Below the pieces are notes generated by a model. The model was given only the letters and a program-made list of their open reading frames with translations. It made no database searches and was not told where the DNA came from. The translations under genes were made by a program, and so were the position numbers. From assembly GCF_030537745.1 (NCBI RefSeq), contig NZ_JAUNVI010000023.1:1-44295 (forward strand): a DNA stretch of 44,295 bases, in the 5' to 3' direction. Below, one piece after another: positions 23,377 to 32,778 of this stretch (position 1 is its first letter; each line of letters starts with the position of its first letter). The stretch is from Ornithinimicrobium sp. Lineage in GTDB: Bacteria; Actinomycetota; Actinomycetes; Actinomycetales; Dermatophilaceae.

Positions 23377-23978
23377 GGTTCAAGGGGCAGATCGCCGGGG
23401 TGGGCAGTACCTCCGGCGTGCGGGTGGTCATTGGTTGCTGGGCCTGCTCGCCGCTGGGCTCGTTCTCCGACGCAATGATCGAACTGCCTCGAGGGCACCG
23501 CATCCTGCTCGCGCCCACCGAAGAGATCGCCGTCTTCGTGTCCACCACCTACACCTTCGACGAGATTCGCGTCGAGGACTTTGTCACCGTCGCCAAACTG
23601 GAATGCTGGCGGGTGCGCTCTGCCTCACTCGAGCTCGACTTGGAGATCGGGTCACGGACAGGGCTTGGACGAGTCCTGCAACTCGTGCCGCGTGGGATCG
23701 CCGAGTCACCGGCCTGGGCGCGGCTGACAGACCCAGTGGCGCGCACCATACTGCGTGGAGTTCGCACCCAGGGGATCAGCCGTGGACGACACGAGTTTTA
23801 TGGCGCCACCGATCACCACGACGTGACGGCCCTGCGCGGCGCGCTCGACGGGGTGCCTCTCGGATCGCTGGCTCCAGTGCAACCACCACCGCGGTTCGGC
23901 TTCGGGTCAACCCCGGCCCGCCCCTCCGTGACCGCGCTGTGCACCACGGTCCGATTCACCGGTCCTCGTCCGTCGTGA
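23373..23978 (+). CDS. Conserved-looking hypothetical protein
   Basis: GTG 23373 shares GTGA with the end of the DUF2867-like gene and opens VRFKGQIAGVGSTSGVRVVI, a mixed alpha/beta protein of 201 residues. Features are LPRGHRILLAPTEEIAVFVSTTY, SASLELDLEIGSRTGLGRVL and a C-terminal Pro-rich tail. I do not recognise a family. Tight coupling and codon use like its neighbours support it as real. Confidence 0.6.
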   Translation: MRFKGQIAGVGSTSGVRVVIGCWACSPLGSFSDAMIELPRGHRILLAPTEEIAVFVSTTYTFDEIRVEDFVTVAKLECWRVRSASLELDLEIGSRTGLGRVLQLVPRGIAESPAWARLTDPVARTILRGVRTQGISRGRHEFYGATDHHDVTALRGALDGVPLGSLAPVQPPPRFGFGSTPARPSVTALCTTVRFTGPRPS

Positions 23979-24037
23979 CACGGCGGTGCCGGTGGCACCC
24001 TGCGCAACGATTCAAGCAACGAACCTATCCTGGGCAC

Positions 24038-25009
24038 ATGTCTACGAAACCGTCCCTTCGAGCCGCTCACGCCCTCGATACCCTTCTGGATGCCACGGTG
24101 GCTCCCGGTTTCACTCGGGCGGGCCTGGCCGTGCGTCGTCGTCTGCCCGGGTGGCCCGCAGACCCGGCTCCCGATGCGCTCGCCGGCCGTCGGGCCCTGG
24201 TCACCGGCGCGACGTCGGGCCTGGGCGAGGCGACGGCGCTCGGATGCCTGCGGCTCGGCGCGCACGTCGATCTAGTGGTGCGCAACACCGAGAAGGGCGA
24301 CGACAGCCGCAACCGCCTGCTGGGGCAGTGCCCGCAGGGCTCGGTGGAGATCGTGCGATGCGACCTCTCGGACCTTCACGACATACGTCGCGCCGTCGGC
24401 GTCCTCACCCAGGACCAGCGTCCGATCGACGTGCTCGTGCATAATGCCGGAGCCATGCCAGCACAGCGCTCCGAGAGCGCCCAGGGCCACGAGTTGACGA
24501 TGTCCCTGCACGTGCTCGGGCCCGTGCTGATGACCATCCTGTTGGCACCCCGTCTAGCGGCCGATTCCCGCGTGATCATGGTCACGTCTGGCGGGATGTA
24601 CGGCCAGAAGTTGCGCGACGACGACCCCGAGTTCCACCTGGGTGACTACTCCGGTGTGACCGCTTACGCCCGGAGCAAGCGCGCCCAGGTCGAGGTACTG
24701 CCGTTGCTGCAGGAGCGGCTCGGAGACGGCATCCATGTCTACGCCACTCACCCGGGATGGGCAGACACGCCGGGCGTCGCAGACTCACTGCCGACCTTCC
24801 GCAAGATCACGCGTCCCCTCCTGCGCGACGCGCGAGAGGGCGCGGACACGACGGTGTGGCTCTCCGCGGTGGAGCCCGCCCCCGCCGGCGGGCAGTTCTT
24901 CCACGACCGGCGCGCGCGCACGACCCATAAGTGGGGCCTGAACAAGAGCGACCCCGGCGCGGCGCGACGCATGTGGAGCTGGGTGCTGGCCCAGCTCGAC
25001 CTGACCTGA
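24038..25009 (+). CDS. SDR oxidoreductase (DHRS12-like)
   Basis: The 323-residue protein has an N-terminal extension of about 50 residues, then TGATSGLGEAT (nucleotide motif near residues 56-66), LVVRNTEKGD (arginine after the second strand, favouring NADP) and HNAGAMP. Catalytic serine is in MVTSGGMYG and Tyr/Lys in YARSKRAQVEVL. The C-terminus, EPAPAGGQFFHDRRARTTH, matches members annotated as dehydrogenase/reductase member 12-like. ATG 24038 is chosen; upstream in-frame sequence is shadow of the previous gene. Substrate is unknown, possibly lipid-linked. Confidence 0.82.
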   Translation: MSTKPSLRAAHALDTLLDATVAPGFTRAGLAVRRRLPGWPADPAPDALAGRRALVTGATSGLGEATALGCLRLGAHVDLVVRNTEKGDDSRNRLLGQCPQGSVEIVRCDLSDLHDIRRAVGVLTQDQRPIDVLVHNAGAMPAQRSESAQGHELTMSLHVLGPVLMTILLAPRLAADSRVIMVTSGGMYGQKLRDDDPEFHLGDYSGVTAYARSKRAQVEVLPLLQERLGDGIHVYATHPGWADTPGVADSLPTFRKITRPLLRDAREGADTTVWLSAVEPAPAGGQFFHDRRARTTHKWGLNKSDPGAARRMWSWVLAQLDLT

Positions 25010-25142
25010 GTCGGGCTCTGACGGTTGTCGAGGTGGGCGCTCACCGAGGCTAGACCAGGGATGGGATGGTGTCAGTTCCAGGCGTCTGACGTGGATTGCA
25101 CGGTATCCTCTGTGTGCCGTTGCCCCAGCCGTGCGGTGAGGT

Positions 25143-25439
25143 CTGCTGCATGATCGCACGATTGATGATCACTACTGGTTAGTTCTCACCGATGCTCAGG
25201 GCAGTCGCCAGCTGGCTTTCTCTTACGCCGACTGCTTGAGGGTAATGACGTGGCTCCTTCCTGAGGTGCCCATGCAGATGCATCTCGACTTCACCGTCCC
25301 AAGCCGTGAGGCGCTGGAAGAGCAGCCTCTCAGTTGCGGATTTGGGATGGCCTCGGACATCACTCCCGACGAGGCTCGCCGGTCACCATCGGACCACGAA
25401 GCCGGAGAGCTGATTGCCCTAGTCAACCGTCGTCCATAG
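25143..25439 (+). CDS. Small hypothetical frame with unresolved start
   Basis: An open frame from about 25140 reads DRTIDDHYWLVLTDAQG and later YADCLRVMTWLLPEVPM, looking like real protein rather than shadow. It ends at TAG 25437-25439. There is no ATG or GTG early in frame; CTG 25143 and TTG 25236 are the only starts, and ATG 25150 is in another frame. Third-position GC is lower than in neighbours. It may be a truncated or frameshifted gene. 25010-25142 shows no other feature. Confidence 0.35.
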   Translation: MLHDRTIDDHYWLVLTDAQGSRQLAFSYADCLRVMTWLLPEVPMQMHLDFTVPSREALEEQPLSCGFGMASDITPDEARRSPSDHEAGELIALVNRRP

Positions 25440-25442
25440 ACT
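25414..25442 (+). promoter_or_regulatory. Candidate leaderless promoter of the ABC operon
   Basis: TTGCCC (25414-25419) and TAGACT (25437-25442) are 17 bp apart. Transcription would begin about seven bases later, at or next to the ATG at 25449. No Shine-Dalgarno precedes that ATG (CCGCCC), which fits leaderless translation, common in actinobacteria. Confidence 0.55.
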
Positions 25443-25448
25443 CCGCCC

Positions 25449-28400
25449 ATGACGACGTGGGCGGGGTGGGCAGTTCATCGAGCCCGAGCCTCCACGGGTC
25501 TGCTGCTGACGCTACTCGCACTGGTGACCGTGACGACGGCCATCTTGGCGGGCGCGGTCGGCTACTCCGGCGCCGCCGCCACCACCGCCGCCCGTCAGGC
25601 GCTCACCGGGGTCGCCCCTGAGGAGGCCGGCATCCGGGTCCAGACCCGGCAGTCCGCGGATCCCGCGGCACAGGACACCGCGGCCGTGCAACGGATCGAG
25701 TCGGCCTTCGCGCCGGCCCCCGTCGTGGTGCAGCGCACCGTCGCCAGCGAGCCGCGGTCGGTCACGCTGGACGGAGCCACGCTGCAGGGCAAGTTGGTCG
25801 TGGTCAGCAGCCCCGCGCTCACCCCGTCGGATCCTGCCTTTGACGACCGGGTCCAGATCGTCGAGGGTGCGTGGGCGACCAGTACGGCCACCAAGCCGAT
25901 CCAGGGTGTCCTGCACGCGGCCGCCGCGACCGAGTGGGGGGTCAGCGTCGGGGACACCCTCCGGGTCGACGGTGTCCCGGCCACCATCGTTGGGGTATGG
26001 CGACCCGTCGACGCTGCGGACGCCTATTGGTTTGGTGACCGGCTGGTGGCTGCCGGCAAAGACGACGCGGAGCGTGGACCGCTGGTGGTCGCGCCAGGAG
26101 CCGTCAGCATGATCGTCGAGGCGCCCTTCGTGCGATGGACCGTGCAGCCTCAGACGGACACCATCCAGCCGGACGACCTGGTCCACCTGGCCGCGGCCGC
26201 CGCCGACCTGCGGGAGTCCCTGAAGACCGCAGCGGTCGACGTCCGGGGCGTCACCGTCGACGGGGACCTTGCCCCCACCGCTGCGCTGGCTGCCACCAAC
26301 CTGGCCACGGCCCGCGCGCTCGGGGTTATCCCGCTGTCGGTGCTCGCGCTGGTCACGGTCCTGGCGATTACCCAGCTCGCTCGGCTGCTGGCCACCACGA
26401 GGGAGGCCCAGAGTCAGCTCCTCCTCGCCCGGGGCGCCACGCGGACCCAGGTCCTGGCTGGCACCCTCACCGAGTCTGCGGTGGTGACCGTGCTCGGGAT
26501 CACGTTCGGTGCGGTCCTGGCGGTGAGAGTGCTGCAGTCCATCCCTGCTGGGGACGCGCAGGGCTTGACCGTGGTGCAGGTGGCTACCCTCACCGGGCTC
26601 GTCATCTTGGCGGTCCTGGCCGTGGTCGCCACCAGCCAGGTCCGTCGGCTCACTACCGGGGGCAGCGCCGACCTGTCCGGCCGGACCAAGGCGGCGACCA
26701 CGCTGGCCACCGTCGTCCTCGTGCTCGGCTCAGCCGCCATCGCGTGGTGGCAGCTGCGGCGCACCGGGTCGCCGCTGATCACCCGGGATGACGGGACCCT
26801 GGGCACCGATTTAGTCTCCGGAGCCGCCCCGGCACTGCTGCTGGCGGCGACCGCCGTCGTCGCGATGGCGCTCCTCGGGCCGGTCAGCGCGCTGATGGAG
26901 GCCGCCACCCGTCGCGGCCGCACCGCCGAGGGCCACCTCGCGGCCGCGCAGGTGTCGCGACGCCTTCCCGTCTACGCCGTTCCCGCCGTCCTCACGGTCC
27001 TCGCCGTCGGCGCGACCACCGTCTCCGGTCTTTATGCCGGCACCTCGACGACGCTGCGGGACAACCTGGCGGCCGTCGCGCAGGGCGCTCCGGTGCGCGC
27101 CACCATGGTCGAGCCCCCCGCGACGACCACCCCTGGGACGATCACCCCACCTCCCCCGACCTATGCCGACCTCCGCGGCATCGAGCGGAGCACCCTGGTG
27201 TGGCTGGACCCCAACGCCCGGATCGGCGACGTATCAGTACCTATCACGGTCGGGAGCAGCCGCGACCTGGCACAGATCGCCACGGCCCCAGACCTGCCCG
27301 ACAACCTGCTCCCCGGTCCAGGCACCCTCGTCCCGCCCGATGCCCTCGCTCCCGAAGCCGCTCCCCCCGTGGGCCTGTCCCTGCCGGAGGGGACCAGGAC
27401 CGTCACGGTGGCGGTGGACACGAAAGTCACCACCGCGGAGTCCGGGCTATCGGCCCTGCAGGACTATTTCGAGCAGACGGTCAAGGACGCGACCGACCCG
27501 CCACCGGAGTGGGAATCCGATCCCCTCCCTGAGGCCGAGGCCATCTCGGCGGCGCGGGAGATGCTCGACACTGCACTGAGCCAGTCGCTGGCCGAGCCGG
27601 AATTCACCGTGACGATGACGCTCACTTTCATCGACCCGGACAATGCGACTCTCGACGCAGTCAGCTCCTCTTTGACCGTCCGTAGGGTGACCGTGCAACC
27701 GCCTCCACCGGAGGTCGAGAAGGTCGACTATCGCACGTCCACCGTGGTCCAGGGCGGAGGCAGCGGGACCCTCACCTACATTCTCCCCCCCGACACCCGC
27801 CAGGTGCTGCACTCGGTGCGCCTGGAGATCCCCGCCGTCCCTGAGAACCGCTGGGATCCGATCCAGTCCGACCTCGCGCTCACGCTCCGCGCGGTGACCG
27901 ACACCGGGGCCCACGTCTTCGGCTCACCGACAGCCGACTGGGGGGCGGTCGAGGCCGCAAGCGAGGACGTCGTCGCGAAAGCGCGGGCGCAGGCCGCGGC
28001 TGGAGGCTCCCCTCAGCAGATCACGGTCATCGATCCTCAGACGGGTGGGGTCTTCACCTCCGAGGGCACCATCTTCATCCCGGCCCTGCTGGACACCGCC
28101 GGCACGACCTGGCGGCTGCAGGGCAGCCCCCAGACCAACCTGGCCCGGGAGGTCACGGTCGGTCCCGGCCTCCAATACGTCGACCGCAGCCGTCCGCCGG
28201 GCTCCGGGCCTCGCGGGGGGACCGGCGCGGATGTCGACAAAGCCTCCGACGGGGCCGTCCCGCTCGCACTCACCCCCGAGGCTGCCGCGGCGGCCAACCT
28301 CCAGGTGGGCGAGGCGACCACGATCGAGGCCTTCGGGTCCACCATCCCGGTCACGGTGGCTGCGCTCGTCCCAGCGGTCCCCGGTCGGCTCGACCCCCTC

Positions 28401-29021
28401 GCCGGGCTCCTGGACCGGGATGCCACCGCTGCCTCCTTGGCGATCGACGGCCGGTCACTGCCCTATCCGTCGCAGGTGTGGGCCATCCCGGTCCCCGGTC
28501 AGGAGGTCGCGGTCGTCGAGGACTTGGCTGGCCAGCCCGGCATCAGTGCGGTCACGGGTCCGGGCGCGGTGAGCATCACTGACGCCACCAGCGCCGCACG
28601 CCTCGTCTTCTGGGTGGCCTCCGCCGGTGCCGTGCTGCTGGCGATCACCGGCATCGCTGCCGTGGCCGCCACGCTCCTGGTCCATCGTCGGCCAGAGGTC
28701 GCGGTGCTGCGCGCCCTCGGTATGCCCCCACGTGCTCAGGCACGATCGCGCGCTGTCGAGCTCGGCGGGGTGGTGCTGGCCAGCATCCTGCTGGGCCTGG
28801 GCGCTGGGTGGCTCGTCGGGCGCGCCGTCGTGCCGGAGCTAGCTCGCTCCACCACCCTGCGCGATCAGGTCCACCTCCCTGCCCAGCTCCTCCTCGAGCC
28901 CGGACCGTGGGCGGTGCTGCTGGTCGCCGGCATCGGGCTCGTCCTGGTCATCGTCGTGGCCCAGGCCTCGCAGGTCACTCGCCAGGCCGTCGACAACACC
29001 TACCGGGAGGAAATCCGGTGA
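25449..29021 (+). CDS. Very large FtsX-type ABC transporter permease
   Basis: The 1190-residue protein has one N-terminal helix (LLLTLLALVTVTTAILAGAV region, about 18-40), a large extracytoplasmic segment, and a first FtsX helix set near 290-500 (VIPLSVLALVTVLAITQLARLL, then ILAVLAVVATSQVRRL). A second long external region follows to about 1040. The C-terminal FtsX domain contains LVFWVASAGAVLLAITGIAAVA, a coupling helix HRRPEVAVLRALGMPPRAQAR and two last helices. This double-FtsX plan is that of MacB/LolE-like export or mechanotransmission permeases. It overlaps the next permease by four bases. Cargo is unknown. Confidence 0.85.
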   Translation: MTTWAGWAVHRARASTGLLLTLLALVTVTTAILAGAVGYSGAAATTAARQALTGVAPEEAGIRVQTRQSADPAAQDTAAVQRIESAFAPAPVVVQRTVASEPRSVTLDGATLQGKLVVVSSPALTPSDPAFDDRVQIVEGAWATSTATKPIQGVLHAAAATEWGVSVGDTLRVDGVPATIVGVWRPVDAADAYWFGDRLVAAGKDDAERGPLVVAPGAVSMIVEAPFVRWTVQPQTDTIQPDDLVHLAAAAADLRESLKTAAVDVRGVTVDGDLAPTAALAATNLATARALGVIPLSVLALVTVLAITQLARLLATTREAQSQLLLARGATRTQVLAGTLTESAVVTVLGITFGAVLAVRVLQSIPAGDAQGLTVVQVATLTGLVILAVLAVVATSQVRRLTTGGSADLSGRTKAATTLATVVLVLGSAAIAWWQLRRTGSPLITRDDGTLGTDLVSGAAPALLLAATAVVAMALLGPVSALMEAATRRGRTAEGHLAAAQVSRRLPVYAVPAVLTVLAVGATTVSGLYAGTSTTLRDNLAAVAQGAPVRATMVEPPATTTPGTITPPPPTYADLRGIERSTLVWLDPNARIGDVSVPITVGSSRDLAQIATAPDLPDNLLPGPGTLVPPDALAPEAAPPVGLSLPEGTRTVTVAVDTKVTTAESGLSALQDYFEQTVKDATDPPPEWESDPLPEAEAISAAREMLDTALSQSLAEPEFTVTMTLTFIDPDNATLDAVSSSLTVRRVTVQPPPPEVEKVDYRTSTVVQGGGSGTLTYILPPDTRQVLHSVRLEIPAVPENRWDPIQSDLALTLRAVTDTGAHVFGSPTADWGAVEAASEDVVAKARAQAAAGGSPQQITVIDPQTGGVFTSEGTIFIPALLDTAGTTWRLQGSPQTNLAREVTVGPGLQYVDRSRPPGSGPRGGTGADVDKASDGAVPLALTPEAAAAANLQVGEATTIEAFGSTIPVTVAALVPAVPGRLDPLAGLLDRDATAASLAIDGRSLPYPSQVWAIPVPGQEVAVVEDLAGQPGISAVTGPGAVSITDATSAARLVFWVASAGAVLLAITGIAAVAATLLVHRRPEVAVLRALGMPPRAQARSRAVELGGVVLASILLGLGAGWLVGRAVVPELARSTTLRDQVHLPAQLLLEPGPWAVLLVAGIGLVLVIVVAQASQVTRQAVDNTYREEIR

Positions 29022-31813
29022 CGGGCAGGCACAGCACGCGCGCTCTGCGTGCCGCGAGCAATCGGCATACCCGATCAGGTATAGCGTGGCGGCAGTTCGC
29101 CGCCGACCCCTGGGTCAGTGCCGCGTTGGCGCTGTTGGTGGCGGTCGCCTCCTTGCTGCTCCTGGCGGTGCCCCGTGCACTAGAGGACGTCAACGGCCGC
29201 CAGCTGACCAGCGACGTCAGCGCGCTGTCGGCGATGCAGCGCGACGTCACCGGCGGGTGGGGGACGACGGTCGAGCCGGGACCACCACCTGCGGACGGCA
29301 CCGTTCTCCAGGGGTGGGAACCCTTCGTCGAGGGCGCCGAGCAGATCCGTTCGGCACAGCCGGAGCCGCTGCGGTCCCTGCTGCAGACCGCGCAGATGCA
29401 TGCACGGCTGACCACCTCCATCACGGTCATCCCGCCGATCGAGTCGGGCTACTACGAAGCCAACCTCACCGTCTACGCCGACCCCGACCTGGCCCAGCAC
29501 GTGAAGCTGGTCGAGGGCGCGTGGCCCCGGCTCGAATTCCTCGGCGAGTCGGACTCGGACCCGGCCATGCGCAGCAGGACGACCGGCGCCGAGAGTGGAG
29601 CGGCAGCGGGGCCGACCGGCCGGGAGGTGCTCGTCCTGGACGAGGCCCTCAAAAAGTTGAACTGGCAGGTCGGCGACCAGCTCCAGCCCGGACTGGTCAT
29701 CTCCGGCACCTACCGGCCCACCGAGCCTGACGACCCGCGCTGGCAGCACCTTGACAACGGCGCGAAGATGGGTGTGGTGGTCGACCCCAACCGAGGCGAA
29801 GCCGCGCAGGTCAGCCTCTTCCTCAACCCCGAGAATCGCGGGCTCATCGACCAGCCGGCAGCCGTCCGGATGGAGCTCTGGTTTCCCGTCTCCGCCGACT
29901 CCGTCACCAGCAGCCGCATCGACCCGGCGCTGGTCCGTCAGCAGCTGACCGGCATGATCGCCCAGGAGCATGTGATCGTCGAGAAGGGCAACCCCGTCCT
30001 GGGTCCGCTCGAGGGCGACCAGGTCCCCTCTTTCAGCACCGAGCTGACCACGACGCTCGACACCACGGTCAAGGCGCAGCGCGCGACCTCCTCCCTTCTC
30101 GCCGTCGTCGCGGCTGGCCCGCTTGGGGTGGCGGTGGCCGTCGTGGCGCTGGCGGCACAGCTGGTGATCAGCCGCCGGCACCCTGCCCTGGCGATGACCC
30201 TGGCCCGGGGTGCCAGTGCTCGTCAGCTGCGCTGGCTCATCGCGTGGGAGGGTGTGTTGCTCGGGGTGCCAGCCGCGCTGGCCGGCCACCTGATCGCCCG
30301 GCTCGTGCTGCCTGGGTCGAGCCGGTGGTGGGAGTGGTTGATCACCGCGGTCGTCGCCGTCACCCCGGCCATGGCCTTGGCGGTGTCCCTGGATGACGCC
30401 TCCCTGCTGCAGGAGCGGCGTGACCTGTCCAGCCGCAGCCGCAGCCGGTGGCGGTGGGTCGCCGAGGTCGCGGTCGTCACGCTGGCGGGGCTGGCTACCT
30501 GGCGGCTGCTGGACCGAGACGCCCGTGGGGACGCCGCCAGCGCGTCCGGGATCGACCTGTTGGCCGCGGCCGCACCGGTGATGCTGGCGCTCGCCGCCTG
30601 CGTCGCCGCGCTGCGCCTTTACCCTCTGCCGTTGGCGGCCCTCAGCCGCGCGCTTCGTCGGCAACGCCGTTTAACCCCCTTCCTCGGCTCCGCCCGTGCC
30701 CTGCGCGACCCGGCAGGGGGACTCGTACCTGCCCTGGCGGTCGTGCTGGGGACCACGATCGCGCTGGTCAGCGCGGTCCTCCTTACCACCGTGACAGCCG
30801 GGGCGCAGACTGCGGCCTGGGCCAACAACGGCGCCGACATCCGCGTGCGCGGACCCTTCCTGACCGATGAGCTGACTGCTCAGGTGCGAGCTCTCGACGG
30901 TGTCGAGGCGGTGGCCCGCATCCGTGATGCGGGCACGACGCAGGAGCTGAGCCAGGGGCGCACCGCGATCCGGCTTCTGCTCGTTGATCCAGCGCTGCAG
31001 CAGGTGCTGGGATCAGACTCGGTCGCTCTCGGGCCACCAGCGGGGTTGTATGCCGATGACATCCCGATCCCGGTCGTGGCGGGAGGCAGCACCCCGGCCA
31101 CGACCGGGACCGCGACGCTGCGCGGCGCGCCAGTGCCCGTGCAGATCATCGACCACCTGGACCAGTTACCGGGCTATCCCTCGTCCGGCAGCTGGCTGCT
31201 CATGGACGCGGAACGGTGGGCGGAAATGGGCAAGAACACCCCGGTGGCCTCCACTGCGCTGATCTCCGTGGTGGGCGGGGCCGACCGGGCAACCGTGGCG
31301 CAGGCCGTCCGGGCCGCGGTAGGCCCTTCGGTGGTCACGACCGTGGACGAGCAGCTCGAGCGTTTCACGTCCGCGCCGGTGACGCGGGGACTGACCATGG
31401 CCTTTATCGGCGCGACGGTGCTCACCGGGCTACTGACGGTCCTGTCCATCGTCGTCGTCCAGCTGATGGGTGCGAGAGCTCGGGCCAAGCTCCTGGCGAT
31501 CCTGCGCACCCTTGGACTGGCTCCTGACGAGGCCCGCACGCTGACCGCCTGGGAACTGGCACCCCTGCTGGTCACCTCGGTGGTCGTCGGCGCCACTCTC
31601 GGCCTAGCCGTCCCCTGGATCCTCGTCCACACGCTCGATCTGCGGGGGCTGACGGGCGGCAGCGCGCATCCGGCGCTGGTCGTCGATCCACTGGTTGTCG
31701 GCACCGTCCTCGGGGCCGTCCTCCTCACTGTCCTGCTCGCCATCAACGTCAGCGCCTGGCTCGCCGGGCGCACCAACCTCGCGCAGGCCCTGCGCGTCGG
31801 GGAGGAACGATGA
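29018..31813 (+). CDS. Second large FtsX-type ABC transporter permease
   Basis: The 931-residue protein (GTG start sharing GTGA with the first permease) opens with a basic stretch and helix WVSAALALLVAVASLLLLAV (about 32-51). An external domain follows to about 350, then helices near 360-560 with coupling segment SRRHPALAMTLARGASARQLRW. A second external domain and a C-terminal FtsX domain follow, with GLTMAFIGATVLTGLLTVL and ARAKLLAILRTLGLAPDEAR. It probably heterodimerises with the 1190-residue permease. Two ATPase genes follow, also overlapping. Confidence 0.85.
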   Translation: MTGRHSTRALRAASNRHTRSGIAWRQFAADPWVSAALALLVAVASLLLLAVPRALEDVNGRQLTSDVSALSAMQRDVTGGWGTTVEPGPPPADGTVLQGWEPFVEGAEQIRSAQPEPLRSLLQTAQMHARLTTSITVIPPIESGYYEANLTVYADPDLAQHVKLVEGAWPRLEFLGESDSDPAMRSRTTGAESGAAAGPTGREVLVLDEALKKLNWQVGDQLQPGLVISGTYRPTEPDDPRWQHLDNGAKMGVVVDPNRGEAAQVSLFLNPENRGLIDQPAAVRMELWFPVSADSVTSSRIDPALVRQQLTGMIAQEHVIVEKGNPVLGPLEGDQVPSFSTELTTTLDTTVKAQRATSSLLAVVAAGPLGVAVAVVALAAQLVISRRHPALAMTLARGASARQLRWLIAWEGVLLGVPAALAGHLIARLVLPGSSRWWEWLITAVVAVTPAMALAVSLDDASLLQERRDLSSRSRSRWRWVAEVAVVTLAGLATWRLLDRDARGDAASASGIDLLAAAAPVMLALAACVAALRLYPLPLAALSRALRRQRRLTPFLGSARALRDPAGGLVPALAVVLGTTIALVSAVLLTTVTAGAQTAAWANNGADIRVRGPFLTDELTAQVRALDGVEAVARIRDAGTTQELSQGRTAIRLLLVDPALQQVLGSDSVALGPPAGLYADDIPIPVVAGGSTPATTGTATLRGAPVPVQIIDHLDQLPGYPSSGSWLLMDAERWAEMGKNTPVASTALISVVGGADRATVAQAVRAAVGPSVVTTVDEQLERFTSAPVTRGLTMAFIGATVLTGLLTVLSIVVVQLMGARARAKLLAILRTLGLAPDEARTLTAWELAPLLVTSVVVGATLGLAVPWILVHTLDLRGLTGGSAHPALVVDPLVVGTVLGAVLLTVLLAINVSAWLAGRTNLAQALRVGEER

Positions 31814-32778
31814 ACACGAACCCACCGACCGAGCTCACCCACGGCGGTCCGGTCCGCGAGCATGGCGGCCCGGACATCTGGTGCGAGGACCTGGTGCGGA
31901 TCTATTCCACCGAGGGTGTTGAGGTGCAGGCCCTGCAGGGGCTCAACCTGGTCGTCGACCCTGGTGACGTCGTCGCGCTGGTGGGCGCGTCCGGCTCAGG
32001 CAAGTCCACCCTCCTGGGCATCCTGTCCGGCCTCGACCGACCGACCGGTGGCCGCGCCCGGGTCGCCGGGGTGGACCTGCTGAGCCTCACACGGGCCCAG
32101 CGCGTGCACTATCAACGCGATGTCGTCGGCTTCGTCTGGCAGCAGACCTCCCGCAATCTGCTGCCCTTCATCACCGCAGCCGACAATGTCGCGCTGCCGA
32201 TGGTGATCAGCAACCGCCGCGACCGGCGCACCCGCGTGACCGAGTTGCTCGACCTGCTTGACGTCGGTGACTGCGCAGCGCGACGGCCCGCGCAGCTCTC
32301 CGGAGGCCAGCAGCAACGGGTCGCGATCGCGACAGGGCTGGCCAACTCCCCCGACGTGCTCCTCGCCGACGAACCTACCGGCGAGCTTGACGACGCCAGC
32401 TCCGAGCAGGTCCTGGAAGCTATGCGACGAGCGGCCCTGGAGCTGGGCACCACCGTCCTTGTGGTGACCCACGACCCGACGGTCTCCGACCATGTCCGCC
32501 GCACCGTCCAGATCCGTGACGGCCGCACCTCGACGGAGGTCCTGCGGCAGAAGGTACGGGGCGAGGACGGCATCGAGCGGATCGTGGCGCGCGAATACAC
32601 CGTCATCGACCGGGCTGGCCGCATCCAGCTCCCGAAGGCGCACGTGACGAGCCTTGGCCTGCACGACCGGGTCCGGTTGTCCAAGGAGAGTGATCACGTC
32701 GGCGTGTGGGCCGACGACGAGCAGCTCGCGATCCCGCCTCGGGGCCGTCCCGAAGACCAGCACGGCGAGGAGCAGTGA
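31810..32778 (+). CDS. ABC ATP-binding protein with AbrB-like C-terminal tail
   Basis: The 322-residue ATPase has Walker A GASGSGKST (59-67), LSGGQQQRV signature, Walker B VLLADEPTGELDD and the switch histidine in VTHDPTVSD. This is a MacB/LolD-class domain of about 240 residues. An extra tail of about 75 residues follows. Its core, YTVIDRAGRIQLPKAHV, then LGLHDRVRLSKESDHVGVW, has the swapped-hairpin pattern of AbrB/MazE/SpoVT DNA-binding domains. The tail could mediate dimerisation or sensing rather than DNA binding. ATGA overlap with the permease gene, and one-base overlap with the second ATPase gene, show a single operon. Confidence 0.85.
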   Translation: MNTNPPTELTHGGPVREHGGPDIWCEDLVRIYSTEGVEVQALQGLNLVVDPGDVVALVGASGSGKSTLLGILSGLDRPTGGRARVAGVDLLSLTRAQRVHYQRDVVGFVWQQTSRNLLPFITAADNVALPMVISNRRDRRTRVTELLDLLDVGDCAARRPAQLSGGQQQRVAIATGLANSPDVLLADEPTGELDDASSEQVLEAMRRAALELGTTVLVVTHDPTVSDHVRRTVQIRDGRTSTEVLRQKVRGEDGIERIVAREYTVIDRAGRIQLPKAHVTSLGLHDRVRLSKESDHVGVWADDEQLAIPPRGRPEDQHGEEQ

